DNA of 52,475 nt, taken from assembly GCA_900541195.1 (NCBI GenBank), contig UQIY01000010.1, positions 1 through 52,475 of the forward strand, written 5' to 3'. The notes under the pieces are model-generated. The model did not search any database. It was not told where the DNA came from and was given only the letters and a program-made list of their open reading frames with translations. A program made the position numbers and the translations under genes. Shown here one piece after another: positions 33,158 through 42,143 of this stretch. The DNA is from an uncultured Collinsella sp. GTDB taxonomy: Bacteria > Actinomycetota > Coriobacteriia > Coriobacteriales > Coriobacteriaceae. The first letter of the stretch is position 1. The number at the start of each line of letters is the position of its first letter.

Positions 33158-34288
33158 CTAGGCGCGGTGCCAGTCGGTCAGGCAGGCATCGAGGGAGGCG
33201 ATGAGCGCATCCTTGTCCATGTGACGGCCGATGATGCACAGGCTCGTCATGCGGTCGCCCGTCTCGTCGTCCCAAATTTGCATGATCTCGGGGTTCTCGT
33301 CGATGATCTTCTGCTTCTCGCCCTCGGGTGCCGAGTCAACGAACAGGCCGTTCTCCATCAGGCGCATCTGGTGGCCAGCCTGCTCGAACATGTAGCACAT
33401 GTCCGGATCGCCGGTCTGCCACAGCGGACCCTTGACGCGGATGACCTCGTCGGGCCACTCCTGCTCAACAAAATCGGTGAACTTCTGCAGGTCAAACGGC
33501 TTGCGGCGCGAGTAAACAAAGGTCTCGATGTCGTACTCGAGCACCTCGGGGTCGTCGTGCTCCTCGGGATGCTCCATGGCCTCGATCCAGGCAGCGGAGT
33601 TGTAGGCGCGCATAAAGTCGAAGCGGTCGGTATCGAGCAGTTCCTCCATGGGAACCTCGCCGTTTTGGGCCTCGACGATCACGGCGTCTTTCTGCAGGCT
33701 GCGCACGATGGCCTTGAGCTCGGCGATCTGCTCGGGCGTCACGGTATCGGTCTTATTGAGGATCAGCGTGGAGCAGAACTCGATCTGCTGGATGAGCAGG
33801 CTCTCGATGTCGTCCTCGTCGATATCCTCTGCCAGCAGGTCGCGGCCGCCGTTGAACTCGTCGTACATGCGGGCGCAGTCGACCACGGCCACGATGTTGT
33901 CGAGCGCAAGCTTGGGCTCGCCGCCCACCTTGGCCTCGTCGCAGAAGCTCGAGATGGTGTAGGCGATGGGGATGGGCTCGCAAATGCCCGAGGCCTCGAT
34001 GATGATGTAGTCGAAGTTGCCCGAATCGGCGATGCCCTGCAGCTGGTTGGCCAGGTCATCCGAAAGCGTGCAGCAGATGCAGCCGTTGGTGAGCGGGATG
34101 AGGTCGTCGGTCTCGGAAAGGCCGCCGTCAGCGATGAGGCTGGCATCGACGTTGATTTCGCCGATGTCGTTGACAATCACGGCGGCGCGGATGCCGCCGT
34201 CGTTAGCGAGGATGTGGTTGAGCAGCGTGGTCTTGCCGGCACCGAGGTATCCGGTAAGCATGATGATCTTCACGGGTTTGTTGGGCAT
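33158..34288 (-). CDS. CobW/G3E-family GTP-binding metallochaperone
   Basis: Cytoplasmic GTPase of 376 residues of the COG0523 group, which delivers metal (often zinc) to target proteins. Walker A is GYLGAGKT (13-20). CICC is at 70-73 in the metal-binding GCICCTLSDDL. The switch is VNDIGEINVD, and NKTD is the G4 motif. The C-terminal CobW_C domain is present (TFVYSRRKPFDLQKF). AAAGGAGGG precedes the ATG at 34288. The metal and client are unknown; a low-zinc role is common in the family. No Zur box is obvious. Confidence 0.85.
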   Translation of the reverse strand: MPNKPVKIIMLTGYLGAGKTTLLNHILANDGGIRAAVIVNDIGEINVDASLIADGGLSETDDLIPLTNGCICCTLSDDLANQLQGIADSGNFDYIIIEASGICEPIPIAYTISSFCDEAKVGGEPKLALDNIVAVVDCARMYDEFNGGRDLLAEDIDEDDIESLLIQQIEFCSTLILNKTDTVTPEQIAELKAIVRSLQKDAVIVEAQNGEVPMEELLDTDRFDFMRAYNSAAWIEAMEHPEEHDDPEVLEYDIETFVYSRRKPFDLQKFTDFVEQEWPDEVIRVKGPLWQTGDPDMCYMFEQAGHQMRLMENGLFVDSAPEGEKQKIIDENPEIMQIWDDETGDRMTSLCIIGRHMDKDALIASLDACLTDWHRA

Positions 34289-34374
34289 GTGCCCTCCTTT
34301 GTTAGACATGGCTTACAGTTGAATCTTATGCCAAACGCCTGCTCTTATACCCACGCGCCGGCAAATAACACAGG

Positions 34375-34716
34375 CTACTCCCAGGCTCCCCATACATCGG
34401 GGCAATAACCGACGGTGGCCTTTTTGCCGTTGCGCACGATGGGCTCGGCTAGAACCTGCTGATTTTCGAGCAGTTTATCGAAGCGCTGGCTAGGGGTGAG
34501 GTGCTGGATGAGCGCGAGCGTCTCCTCGTCCTTAGCCTTGGGGTTGAGCAGCTTGTCGATGCCGCCGACCGCCTGCATCACGCTCGTGAGCTCGCCCTTG
34601 CTCATCTCCTTTTCCTTAAGGTCGATAAACTGCACCTTAATGCGGCGCTCCTTAAAATAGCGCTGGGCCTTTTTGGTGTCGAACGACTTCTTAGTCCCGA
34701 AGATTTGAATATTCAT
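34375..34716 (-). CDS. ArsC/Spx-like thioredoxin-fold protein lacking the N-terminal Cys
   Basis: 113-residue protein of the ArsC/YffB/Spx fold. It starts MNIQIFGTKKSFDTKKAQRY, where the family catalytic Cys (as in C-D-T-x-x-K-A) is replaced by Phe, followed by the intact D-T-K-K-A helix. The middle VQFIDLKEKEMSKGELTS and C-terminal LAEPIVRNGKKATVGYCPD are typical. The only Cys is at the C-terminal end, so arsenate reduction by the usual route is unlikely. It lies 12 bp before the flavin reductase gene on the same strand order, so the two may be co-transcribed. Confidence 0.82.
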   Translation of the reverse strand: MNIQIFGTKKSFDTKKAQRYFKERRIKVQFIDLKEKEMSKGELTSVMQAVGGIDKLLNPKAKDEETLALIQHLTPSQRFDKLLENQQVLAEPIVRNGKKATVGYCPDVWGAWE

Positions 34717-34728
34717 GGTTCCGCCGCT

Positions 34729-35352
34729 CTATCGAATGAAGTTGGTCGTTGCTCGATCTGCCTCGGGTGCGTTGATACCGGCGGCCTGTCCTGCCTCGAT
34801 GCAGCGCAGGAGCCAGGCCATGTTCTTGCCGATGTTTCGCATGGTGGCAAGGCCCTCGGCGTCCTCATCGGCGTCGCCGGGCACGCGGCCAAACACGTTG
34901 TTCCAGTAGGTGGAGGCAACTACGGGCATCTGGTTGATGGTGAAGTACTTGTTGAGTACATCGAACGTGGTCGACGTGCCGCCGCGGCGGGCAACGGCGA
35001 CAGAGGCGCCCGGCTTGTGCGCAAAGGCCTTGCTGCCAGCATAAAACGCGCGGTCGAGGGCCGAGAGGATGCGGCCGCTGGGGTGCGCGTAATAGACGGG
35101 CGAGCCAAAGACAAAGCCGTCTGCCTGCTCGGCGGCGGCGATGAGCTCGTTGACCACGTCGTCGTCAAAGGTGCAGCGGTAATCGAGCTTGTCGCACCGG
35201 GCACAGCCAATGCAGTCGCGAATGGGCTTGGCGCCCAGCTGGAACACCTCGGTATCGATGCCCTCGGCGTTGAGTTGCTCGGAGACCTCGGCGAGTGCGC
35301 GGGCGGTATTGCCGTTTGCCTTGGGACTGCCATTGACCAAAAGAACCTTCAT
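34729..35352 (-). CDS. NADPH-dependent FMN reductase/iron-sulfur flavoprotein-like
   Basis: Flavodoxin-fold protein of 207 residues. The FMN phosphate loop is GSPKANGNTARAL, the second FMN loop is VFGSPVYYAHPSGRILSALDR, and C-x-x-C-x-x-C occurs in DCIGCARCDKLDYRC, which may bind an iron-sulfur cluster as in the ISF group. PVYYAHPSG is the substrate/FMN motif. AVARRGGTSTTFDVLNKYF follows. Probably an NAD(P)H:acceptor reductase. The ATG at 35352 follows GGGAG; the GTG at 35355 is an alternative. Confidence 0.82.
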   Translation of the reverse strand: MKVLLVNGSPKANGNTARALAEVSEQLNAEGIDTEVFQLGAKPIRDCIGCARCDKLDYRCTFDDDVVNELIAAAEQADGFVFGSPVYYAHPSGRILSALDRAFYAGSKAFAHKPGASVAVARRGGTSTTFDVLNKYFTINQMPVVASTYWNNVFGRVPGDADEDAEGLATMRNIGKNMAWLLRCIEAGQAAGINAPEADRATTNFIR

Positions 35353-35426
35353 CACAAACTCCCTCTGCTGTTGGTGACTTCTGCAGAGGATTATCGCACG
35401 ATGGGGGAGGCGGTGCGGGCGCGGTG

Positions 35427-36956
35427 CTAATCCAGTTTGGTACCTGGCACCTGCACGGCTTTACCGAGCAACGCTTTGAGCTCGTTCAAAATGGAAACGG
35501 GCTGTCGATTGACAGCGTCCAGATGAAGCGTTGCCACACGAATGGGCGGCTGATATTCAAGCGAGCCGATGAGCACGGGAGAACCCAGGAACCGCTCGAT
35601 TTCGTCTGCGATCGCGTCGGTCTCTTCGGGATCAAAGTCATCGAAAAGCGCCACGAATGTCGGCCCCGTCGAGCGGAACAGGCGACCCTTGCCGCGCGAG
35701 CATTCCATAAGGCAAGCGGCGCTTTCGGCGAGCACGCGGTCGCCTGCATCAAATCCAAAGCGGGCATTGACCTCAGCGATATCGTCAACCTTAATGGCAA
35801 TAAAGCCTGCCTCGCGCGCCACGCGGCGCATTTCGCCAATGGCGTTGACCAGGGCGTGAATATCGCCCAGGCCCGTCACCGAGTCGGTCGTATCTGCCAA
35901 GCTTCGGTTGATGATAATGCCCACATACATGCTGGGCTCGGTATCGGTGCCGTCCAAACGGTAGCCCGTGCAGTCGCAAAGCACGTATTTTCCGGTGGCA
36001 TCCATTACGCGATACTGCATGCAGTGGAAGTGCCACGTGCCGTTTATCACCATGTCGAGCTCGGCGCGTACGTTGTCGCGGTCCTCGGGATGAACGCGGG
36101 CGAGCCACATGTCGACCGAGTTAAAAGGGTGCTGGGAGGGCAGGTCAAAATCGCGCACGGCGTTAACCGACCATTGCGATTCGCCCGTATCGAGGTTAAG
36201 GATGAACGGATAGCGCGTCTCGGAGCTCATGGAGATTGCTTGGAACACCCGGTCGTTGCAGGGAAGCTGATCGACGATTGGGCGTTGTGGTGCGTCATTG
36301 TCTTTCGGTTGCTGTACACGATGCATAAGCTTATAGCGATACATCTTGCGATCGGCATCCATCGTCATCTGGCGATGCGTGTCGCCGGCAAGTGGATCGA
36401 CGCGCGAGCAGCCAAAGCTAAAGCTGGCGATCATGGGCGCCTTGCCACCTGAGCTCGCCTCGATCAGCCCGGCACGCACCTGCTCCAAGCGCTGCTCGAG
36501 TTCAGTCTCGTTTGCGGAGAGCGAGATAAGCACAAACTCGTCTCCACCGATACGGAACAGCATCTCATTGTGCTCCATGGTTTCGGAGAGCGTGCGGCAG
36601 ATGCTCAGAATATAGCGATTGCCTTCGGCGTGGCCAAACCTATCATTGCAATGCTTGAGATGGTCGATGTCAATATAGGCGCAGGTGAAGGGATCGCCTT
36701 TGCGCCAGAGCTGCTCGACGTGACGGTCGAGTCCGCTGCGGTTGCCCAAGTTGGTGAGCGGGTCGATATAGGCGTTGCGCTCAAGCAGCTGGCGCTCTTG
36801 TTGCAGGATAGCATGCGTCTTTTGCAGTTGCTCACCAACGGCGCGCAGCTCAGCAGGCAGCGCGGCAACATCGAGTTCGGCGGTCGAGATGCCATTCGCA
36901 AGTCGCTGAAGATAGGCAATAATCGATTGCTCGCCCATGCGGTACGACTCGTTCAT
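35427..36956 (-). CDS. GGDEF diguanylate cyclase with PAS and degenerate second GGDEF
   Basis: 509-residue signalling protein without membrane segments. A coiled coil (about 36-60) precedes a GGDEF domain (62-200) with the intact active site GGDEF at 137-141, so it should make cyclic di-GMP. A PAS-like domain (about 215-325) follows, and a second GGDEF-like domain (about 335-505) in which the signature is replaced (STGPTF), so it is probably regulatory. The start ATG 36956 is preceded by AAGGAGG. It shares architecture with the next gene at 37084-39801 (GGDEF, PAS, degenerate GGDEF), so the two are likely duplicates. Both read the same way. Confidence 0.82.
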   Translation of the reverse strand: MNESYRMGEQSIIAYLQRLANGISTAELDVAALPAELRAVGEQLQKTHAILQQERQLLERNAYIDPLTNLGNRSGLDRHVEQLWRKGDPFTCAYIDIDHLKHCNDRFGHAEGNRYILSICRTLSETMEHNEMLFRIGGDEFVLISLSANETELEQRLEQVRAGLIEASSGGKAPMIASFSFGCSRVDPLAGDTHRQMTMDADRKMYRYKLMHRVQQPKDNDAPQRPIVDQLPCNDRVFQAISMSSETRYPFILNLDTGESQWSVNAVRDFDLPSQHPFNSVDMWLARVHPEDRDNVRAELDMVINGTWHFHCMQYRVMDATGKYVLCDCTGYRLDGTDTEPSMYVGIIINRSLADTTDSVTGLGDIHALVNAIGEMRRVAREAGFIAIKVDDIAEVNARFGFDAGDRVLAESAACLMECSRGKGRLFRSTGPTFVALFDDFDPEETDAIADEIERFLGSPVLIGSLEYQPPIRVATLHLDAVNRQPVSILNELKALLGKAVQVPGTKLD

Positions 36957-37083
36957 GATGGATAACCTCCTTGGGCGGAACAACGGTTTGTATCATATCC
37001 CCAATTCGGTTTGAATTGGGGTAATAAGTTAGCTAATGGAGACAAATGCCCCCTTCGACGGTGGCGTTTTGCGCGCGAGCGTA

Positions 37084-39801
37084 TCAGTTGTTATTGCCAC
37101 CATCGAGCAATGCCTCAAAATCCTTCGCCGGCATGGGGCGGTAGTAGAGGAAGCCCTGAGCGTAGCGGGCACCCATGTGGCGTAGCATGTTCGCCTGCTC
37201 ATCTGTCTCGACGCCTTCGATTACAATGGGCAGATGGAGCGACTGCGCCATCTCGAGCATCGATGACACGATCTGCGCGCTGCGGCCTTGATCGCGGTCG
37301 GTGGGCACAAAGGTGCGGTCGAGCTTGATGACGTCGACGTTGACGTTCTTGAGCATCGCGAGCGTGGACTGACCGGTGCCAAAATCGTCCATATAGGTCG
37401 AGAAGCCGCGGGTGTGCAAGTCGGCTGTCAGTTTGTCCACGGCTTCGGACTCTCCCGTATAAGCCGTCTCGGTGATCTCGATGCGCATGAGCTCGGGCGG
37501 CAGGTTGTATTGGGCGGCAAGCGCCCCCATATGCTCGGCAACGTCGCAGGCAAGAATGTCCACGCGAGACACATTAAGCGAGACCGGAACCACGCGAAGA
37601 CCGCGATCGAGACACCCGCGAAGCCATATGGCGACACCCTGCCAAATGTACTTGTCGAGCGTCACCACAAAGCCGCTTTCCTCGAGTGCGGGAATAAACG
37701 TTGCGGGCGAAATGAGAGAGCCGTCCTTGTCAATCCAGCGCGTAAGTGCCTCGGCGCCAATGATCTCGCCGGTTTCCATATCGACCTGGGGCTGCAGGTA
37801 GTACGTGATGCGGCCATTTGAGAGCGCGTACTGGAACTCGGTCAGCGTGCGGTGGAACGCAATCTCGTGTTCATATTCTTCGGGGCGGAAAATAGCAATG
37901 CGCTCCTTGAAGTCGTTTTTGGCGCGTCGATTGGTAAACATGGCCTTTGCCTGCGCATCGATGGTGATCTCCTCATTGGAGTCGATGGGGTAAATGCCCA
38001 TGGACGGCCAAAAACCTACGCCGTCATCATGCCTGGCTACTGCCTCGCGAACGCGGTTGTAGATTTGATGGACGGTGATGTGCTTAAAGGGGATGAGTAC
38101 GCAAAAGTCATCTTGGCCCCAGTACCCTGCGACGCCCATATCGGCATTCTCGATGTCCTTGAGGACCGTGCCCACATCGGCGAGTACGCGGTCGCCCTCG
38201 GCCTGGCCGTGCCATTCATTAAACAGGCGCATGTGACCCATGTCGACGGTGGCGATGCACCAGGTGTCGTCGCGCCTTGCCTCGAGAAATGCGTTGGCGC
38301 GCCGCATAAACTCGCTGGGTCGATAGAGGCCCGTGAGCGAGTCGATACGTTCGGCGATGGCGCTTTTGCGCTCCGCCTCGGGTATGGGGAGGCTGTCGTT
38401 GGGAACAAGCCCGCCGGCCGTGCGAAGGCGACGGTCGAGTTCGCCTAAAACGGCGGTCGCTTGATGGGTTAAGTGCTCGTAAAAGGCCGGGACGACAAGG
38501 CAGACGGGAGTAATGGTGTCGCCTGCGATTTGAACAGGAGCGAAAACGGCCTCTTTAAGGTGGCGGGTCAGTTGCTCGAATGCCTCGTGGTCCAAGTCGT
38601 TGCTGAGCACGACGAACTGGACGCTTCGTGAACGGTAGACCCGGCTCCTGCCGCGGGTGATCGACAGCATGCGGCCTGCGTATTCGGCAAGCATGTTGTC
38701 GACAGCCTCGGCCCCGTAGAGCTCGTTGAGCTTTGTCGTGCCACGAACGCGCACCGCTATAAGCCCTGTCTCGCAACGATCGCGGCGGCAGGCATCGATA
38801 GCGTTGATCAGCATACGCTGCGTTCCGAGGCCCGTGGCGGCGTCGACGGTCTCGGCAAGTGAGTGGTTGACAAGTTCGCCGACATAGAGCGAGGGGGCAT
38901 TTCCGTCGCCGTCGATGCGAAACCCGCGAGCACGGCAGAGAACGTAGTCACCCGCGGCATTGCGCATGCGGTACTGCATGACGCGGCGGTGTTTGGAGCC
39001 GTTAAAGATCTGGTTGATGTCGTTGGCGTAGGCCTCGAGGTCATCGGGATGGACACGCGTTTTCCAGAAATCGCGGCAGCTGTCTATGTGCTCCGAAGGA
39101 AGACCGAGATCGCGCAAGGCACCTTGCGACCAAAGGGTGCGGTCCTTGTCCAAGTTCTCGATAAAGAAATAGCGGCCTTCGTTGAGCATCGAAAAGGCGT
39201 CGAAAATACGGTCGCTTATTTCGAAGTCGTCGGTGTGGACTTGCGCGATATTACGTCGATCAAGATGCATGGCATGACGTAGCTTGTAGTCGTACATGCG
39301 ATGGTCGGCATCGAGCGTCATGCGATTGGAGGCTTCGCCCAGGGCGGGGTCGGCGTGTGCCACTCCGTAGCTAAACGAGTGGGGCATCTCGGAATCGTTG
39401 TTTTTGAGCAGGATCGTTCGGCAGTGTTCCAGACGTTCGGCGAGGTCGTCCTCGGTCGCAATCGTAGATAGGATGGCAAACTCGTCGCCTCCCAGACGAA
39501 ATGCCGCCTCGTCTACCTTCATATACAGCTTGAGATAAAGGCTTACCTGCAAGATATAGCGGTTGCCCTCGTCATGGCCAAAGACATCGTTGCAGTGCTT
39601 GAGATTGTCGATATCGATGAACGCCATGGTAACGGGAGCGTCCTGCTCCCAGAGCTCCTCGAGGGAACGGGCAAAGCCGCCGCGGTTGCCAAGTCCGGTA
39701 AGCTGGTCGGTAAAGGCGGTCCTAATCAGATCATCCTGACGCTCGAGAAGGTCGCGGACGGTCTTTTCGAGCGTTTCGGTGTAATTGCTGACAGTTTCCA
39801 T
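37084..39801 (-). CDS. GGDEF-PAS-GGDEF-GGDEF-EAL cyclic di-GMP protein
   Basis: 905-residue multidomain protein without membrane helices. Domains: GGDEF 1 (about 28-185, signature LGGDEF at 103-108, intact); PAS-like (about 205-320); degenerate GGDEF (325-450, SRSVQF at the signature); third GGDEF (about 475-635, GQDDF variant); and EAL (about 640-895) with EALTRW, LNVS, IEITETA, MDDFGTGQS, IKLDR and EGVET. The EAL metal-binding residues look intact. It may both make and break cyclic di-GMP, or one activity may dominate. It follows the related gene above in the same orientation, transcribed first on this strand. No response-regulator or sensor membrane part is seen. Confidence 0.85.
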   Translation of the reverse strand: METVSNYTETLEKTVRDLLERQDDLIRTAFTDQLTGLGNRGGFARSLEELWEQDAPVTMAFIDIDNLKHCNDVFGHDEGNRYILQVSLYLKLYMKVDEAAFRLGGDEFAILSTIATEDDLAERLEHCRTILLKNNDSEMPHSFSYGVAHADPALGEASNRMTLDADHRMYDYKLRHAMHLDRRNIAQVHTDDFEISDRIFDAFSMLNEGRYFFIENLDKDRTLWSQGALRDLGLPSEHIDSCRDFWKTRVHPDDLEAYANDINQIFNGSKHRRVMQYRMRNAAGDYVLCRARGFRIDGDGNAPSLYVGELVNHSLAETVDAATGLGTQRMLINAIDACRRDRCETGLIAVRVRGTTKLNELYGAEAVDNMLAEYAGRMLSITRGRSRVYRSRSVQFVVLSNDLDHEAFEQLTRHLKEAVFAPVQIAGDTITPVCLVVPAFYEHLTHQATAVLGELDRRLRTAGGLVPNDSLPIPEAERKSAIAERIDSLTGLYRPSEFMRRANAFLEARRDDTWCIATVDMGHMRLFNEWHGQAEGDRVLADVGTVLKDIENADMGVAGYWGQDDFCVLIPFKHITVHQIYNRVREAVARHDDGVGFWPSMGIYPIDSNEEITIDAQAKAMFTNRRAKNDFKERIAIFRPEEYEHEIAFHRTLTEFQYALSNGRITYYLQPQVDMETGEIIGAEALTRWIDKDGSLISPATFIPALEESGFVVTLDKYIWQGVAIWLRGCLDRGLRVVPVSLNVSRVDILACDVAEHMGALAAQYNLPPELMRIEITETAYTGESEAVDKLTADLHTRGFSTYMDDFGTGQSTLAMLKNVNVDVIKLDRTFVPTDRDQGRSAQIVSSMLEMAQSLHLPIVIEGVETDEQANMLRHMGARYAQGFLYYRPMPAKDFEALLDGGNNN

Positions 39802-40124
39802 GTTCTAAGCGGCTTTCTGAGGTCGGGCGGATTGCGTCGGGCGAGCTCGTTGTGCACACGCGTTGTTGTCCGGCGCTTTGCGTGTATCCAGGCCCCCGCC
39901 TTGCTGCGTTGTTGAGTTACTTTGCCGGCTAATGTTCGCTGTTGATAACAGCTGGGTAGTGTAAACAACAATACCCAATTATATATGGGTGCACATGCTG
40001 TGGGCGGCTATTGTTCGACAAGCGGTAGCGCGACGATGCGATGCTTGATAAAAATGCGACTGGGGCGGTATATGTTGACGGGTATACTTGTTCCGTTTGA
40101 ATTTGCGGGGACGGAGATGGTCGC
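39802..40124. other. Gene-free divergent promoter region
   Basis: 323 bp between the divergent GGDEF-EAL and patatin genes. On the minus strand TATAAT occurs at 39978-39983, in CATATATAATTGGG, a likely -10 for the cyclic di-GMP gene with a leader of about 170 nt. On the plus strand an extended -10 GGTATACT is at 40081-40088. Short dyad ACCCA...TGGGT overlaps the minus-strand -10. I see no coding potential. Confidence 0.45.
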
Positions 40125-40994
40125 ATGGCACAGTCAAATATGATGCGCACGGTGGGGCTGGCGCTCGAAGGAGGCGGCTACCGCGGTATGTATACGGCGG
40201 GCGTGCTCGACGTTTGGATGGAGCACGGTTTGACCTGCGACCATATGGTGGGTGTCTCGGCGGGCGCGGCGTTTGGCTACAACTTTAAATCGCGGCAGAT
40301 TGGACGCGCCATTCGCTACAACAAGGCATATTGTGCCGATAAGCGCTATGCGGGTGTAGCAAGCTGGCTGCGGACTGGAGACATGTTCAATGCCGATTTT
40401 GCCTATCATGAGGTGCCCATCGAGCGCGATCCCATCGACCTGGAGGCATATCGCGCCTGCCCCATGCGGTTTACGTGCGTGTGTACCGATATCGAGACGG
40501 GCAAGGCCGTCTATCACGACCTGCCTTATGGCGATGAGCGCGATATCGAGTGGATCCGGGCGTCGTCGGCTATTCCTGTGGCGACGCGTCCCGTTGCTAT
40601 TGACGGACATAAGTATCTGGATGGTGGCGTGGCTGATTCTATTCCCAGCGCATGGCTGTTTGCGCAGGGGTATGACCGAAACATCGTGGTACTCACGCAG
40701 CCGGCGGGCTTTGTGAAGCAGCCCAACAGCGTGATGCCCATGCTGCGGCGCGTGTTCCGTCACTACCCGGAGTTTGTCGCAGCGCTTGAGCATCGGCATG
40801 AGGTCTACAATGCCACGCTCGATGACTTAGCACGTCGCGAGGCTGCCGGCGAAATCTTTGTGGTGCGGCCGAGCGAATCGGTGAAGGTACCGTCGCTGTG
40901 CCGCGAGCCCGATGAACTCGAACGCATCTATCAGATCGGCCGCCGCGATGCGGAGGCAACCTTGCCGGCACTGGAGACATATCTGGCAGGGTAG
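40125..40994 (+). CDS. Patatin-like phospholipase
   Basis: 289-residue serine lipase-fold protein. The oxyanion loop GGGYRG is at 16-21, the nucleophile motif G-V-S-A-G at 43-47, and the Asp motif DGGVADS completes the Ser-Asp dyad; all residues are intact. No signal peptide is seen, so it is cytoplasmic or membrane-associated. Such proteins hydrolyse phospholipid or lysophospholipid. FTCVCTDIETGKAVYHDL and IRASSAIPVATRPV are typical of the bacterial patatin (COG4667) group. A GGAG site precedes the ATG. Confidence 0.88.
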   Translation: MAQSNMMRTVGLALEGGGYRGMYTAGVLDVWMEHGLTCDHMVGVSAGAAFGYNFKSRQIGRAIRYNKAYCADKRYAGVASWLRTGDMFNADFAYHEVPIERDPIDLEAYRACPMRFTCVCTDIETGKAVYHDLPYGDERDIEWIRASSAIPVATRPVAIDGHKYLDGGVADSIPSAWLFAQGYDRNIVVLTQPAGFVKQPNSVMPMLRRVFRHYPEFVAALEHRHEVYNATLDDLARREAAGEIFVVRPSESVKVPSLCREPDELERIYQIGRRDAEATLPALETYLAG

Positions 40995-41018
40995 AGGCTG
41001 CTGCCGCCATCTCGGCGG

Positions 41019-41060
41019 GAAGCGCATCCCGGAATGGAGGTCCAAACTGGGATGCGCTTT
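41019..41060. terminator. Bidirectional terminator between patatin gene and thiE
   Basis: GAAGCGCATCCC and GGGATGCGCTTTC form a long stem with an 18-nt loop, between two convergent genes. Confidence 0.65.
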
Positions 41061-41106
41061 CCATCGCTGAAGATATGAGGCTGCGAATCGGCTGCTCGGC
41101 TTGAGC

Positions 41107-41802
41107 CTATGCCTGCTGCCAGGTATCGACGAGCTCCTTGGCGGCGGCGTAGGGGTCGTCGGCACTGCAGACGGCGCTCACCACAAAGAAGCCATCGACG
41201 CCGGTGGCCTTGAGCTGTGGCAGGTCGGCCGTCTTGACGCCGCCGCCCACCACGATGGGCACGGGGCTTGCCGCGTGGAGTGCGGCCAAGTCCTCAAAGC
41301 TCTTGGTGATGATAGAGCCGTCGGCCGCGCGTCCGCAGTCGCGCTTGGTCTCGGTCTCGTGGAGCGGGCCGATGCCCAGGTAGTCGACCAGGCTCATGTC
41401 GGCGGTCTTGACGTACTCGAGCATCTCCTCGCAACGGGCCGAAAGGCCCACAATGGCATCGGGGCCCAAAAGTTTGCGGCAGACCTCGACGGGAATATCG
41501 CTCTGGCCAACGTGCACGCCGTCGACAGCGATGCCCTGCTCGCGCGCGGCGAGTACGCAGTCCAGGCGGTCGTCGATCAGCAGGGCGACCTGACCGGTCT
41601 TGCCGGCCTGTGCGATTGCCTGCGCGGCGTCGCCCGTCAGCGCGATGATCTCGCGGGCACTTGCCACCTTGGAGCGCACCTGGATGCAGGTAAAGCCTGC
41701 GTCGAGCGCCTGGGCCACCACATCGCCCACGGGACGCCCGAGCGTGTTTTCGGGGCCGAGTACCAGATAGGCCGAGATATCAAGGTTGTCGCGGATGCTC
41801 AT
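41107..41802 (-). CDS. thiE: Thiamine phosphate synthase
   Basis: 231-residue TIM-barrel enzyme that joins HMP-PP and thiazole phosphate to thiamine phosphate. Recognisable are DAGFTCIQVRSK (substrate loop), LLIDDRLDCVLA, GVHVGQSDIPVEVCRKLLG, VDYLGIGPLHETETKRD (pyrophosphate loop) and VVGGGVKTADLPQL. It overlaps the thiamine-binding gene upstream by four bases (ATGA). It forms the end of a three-gene riboswitch-controlled operon. No thiC or thiG is nearby, so salvage through ThiM is the evident supply of thiazole. Confidence 0.93.
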   Translation of the reverse strand: MSIRDNLDISAYLVLGPENTLGRPVGDVVAQALDAGFTCIQVRSKVASAREIIALTGDAAQAIAQAGKTGQVALLIDDRLDCVLAAREQGIAVDGVHVGQSDIPVEVCRKLLGPDAIVGLSARCEEMLEYVKTADMSLVDYLGIGPLHETETKRDCGRAADGSIITKSFEDLAALHAASPVPIVVGGGVKTADLPQLKATGVDGFFVVSAVCSADDPYAAAKELVDTWQQA

Positions 41803-42140
41803 CGTGCTTCCTCCTGCTTTTTGATCTGTGCTTCCATGCGCTCGAGCTTGCCGGTCATGGTGTCGGTAAATCCGGGTCGAATATCGGCTTTGAGCACGAC
41901 TTCGGTGCGGATGCCCTTGCTCGCCAACACAAAGGTTGCGTCGCGCACGACCTGCATGACCTCGTCCCAGTCACCCTCGATCTCGGTGAACATCGAGGTG
42001 GTGCGGTTGGGAAGGCCGCTCTCGCGAATGACGCGCACGACCTCGGCGACCTCGGCGGACAGTTCATCGCCGGTGCCGCACGGGGCGATGGCCACGGCGA
42101 CGAGTGTGTTCATGCCGGCATTGGTTGCGGGCTCGGACAT
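41799..42140 (-). CDS. MTH1187/YkoF-family thiamine-binding protein
   Basis: 113-residue ferredoxin-like-fold protein of the DUF77 type. Recognisable features are the start LVAVAIAPCGTGDELSAEV and the central TSMFTEIEGDWDEVMQVVRDA strand-helix, followed by GIRTEVVLKADIRPG. Family members bind thiamine or a precursor, and many lie next to thi genes. The place between thiM and thiE in the same operon supports a salvage or carrier role. Confidence 0.85.
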   Translation of the reverse strand: MSEPATNAGMNTLVAVAIAPCGTGDELSAEVAEVVRVIRESGLPNRTTSMFTEIEGDWDEVMQVVRDATFVLASKGIRTEVVLKADIRPGFTDTMTGKLERMEAQIKKQEEAR

Positions 42141-42143
42141 GGC

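Noticed and set aside
34375..34716. Functional arsenate reductase
   Set aside because: The catalytic Cys is replaced by Phe and no ars genes are nearby.
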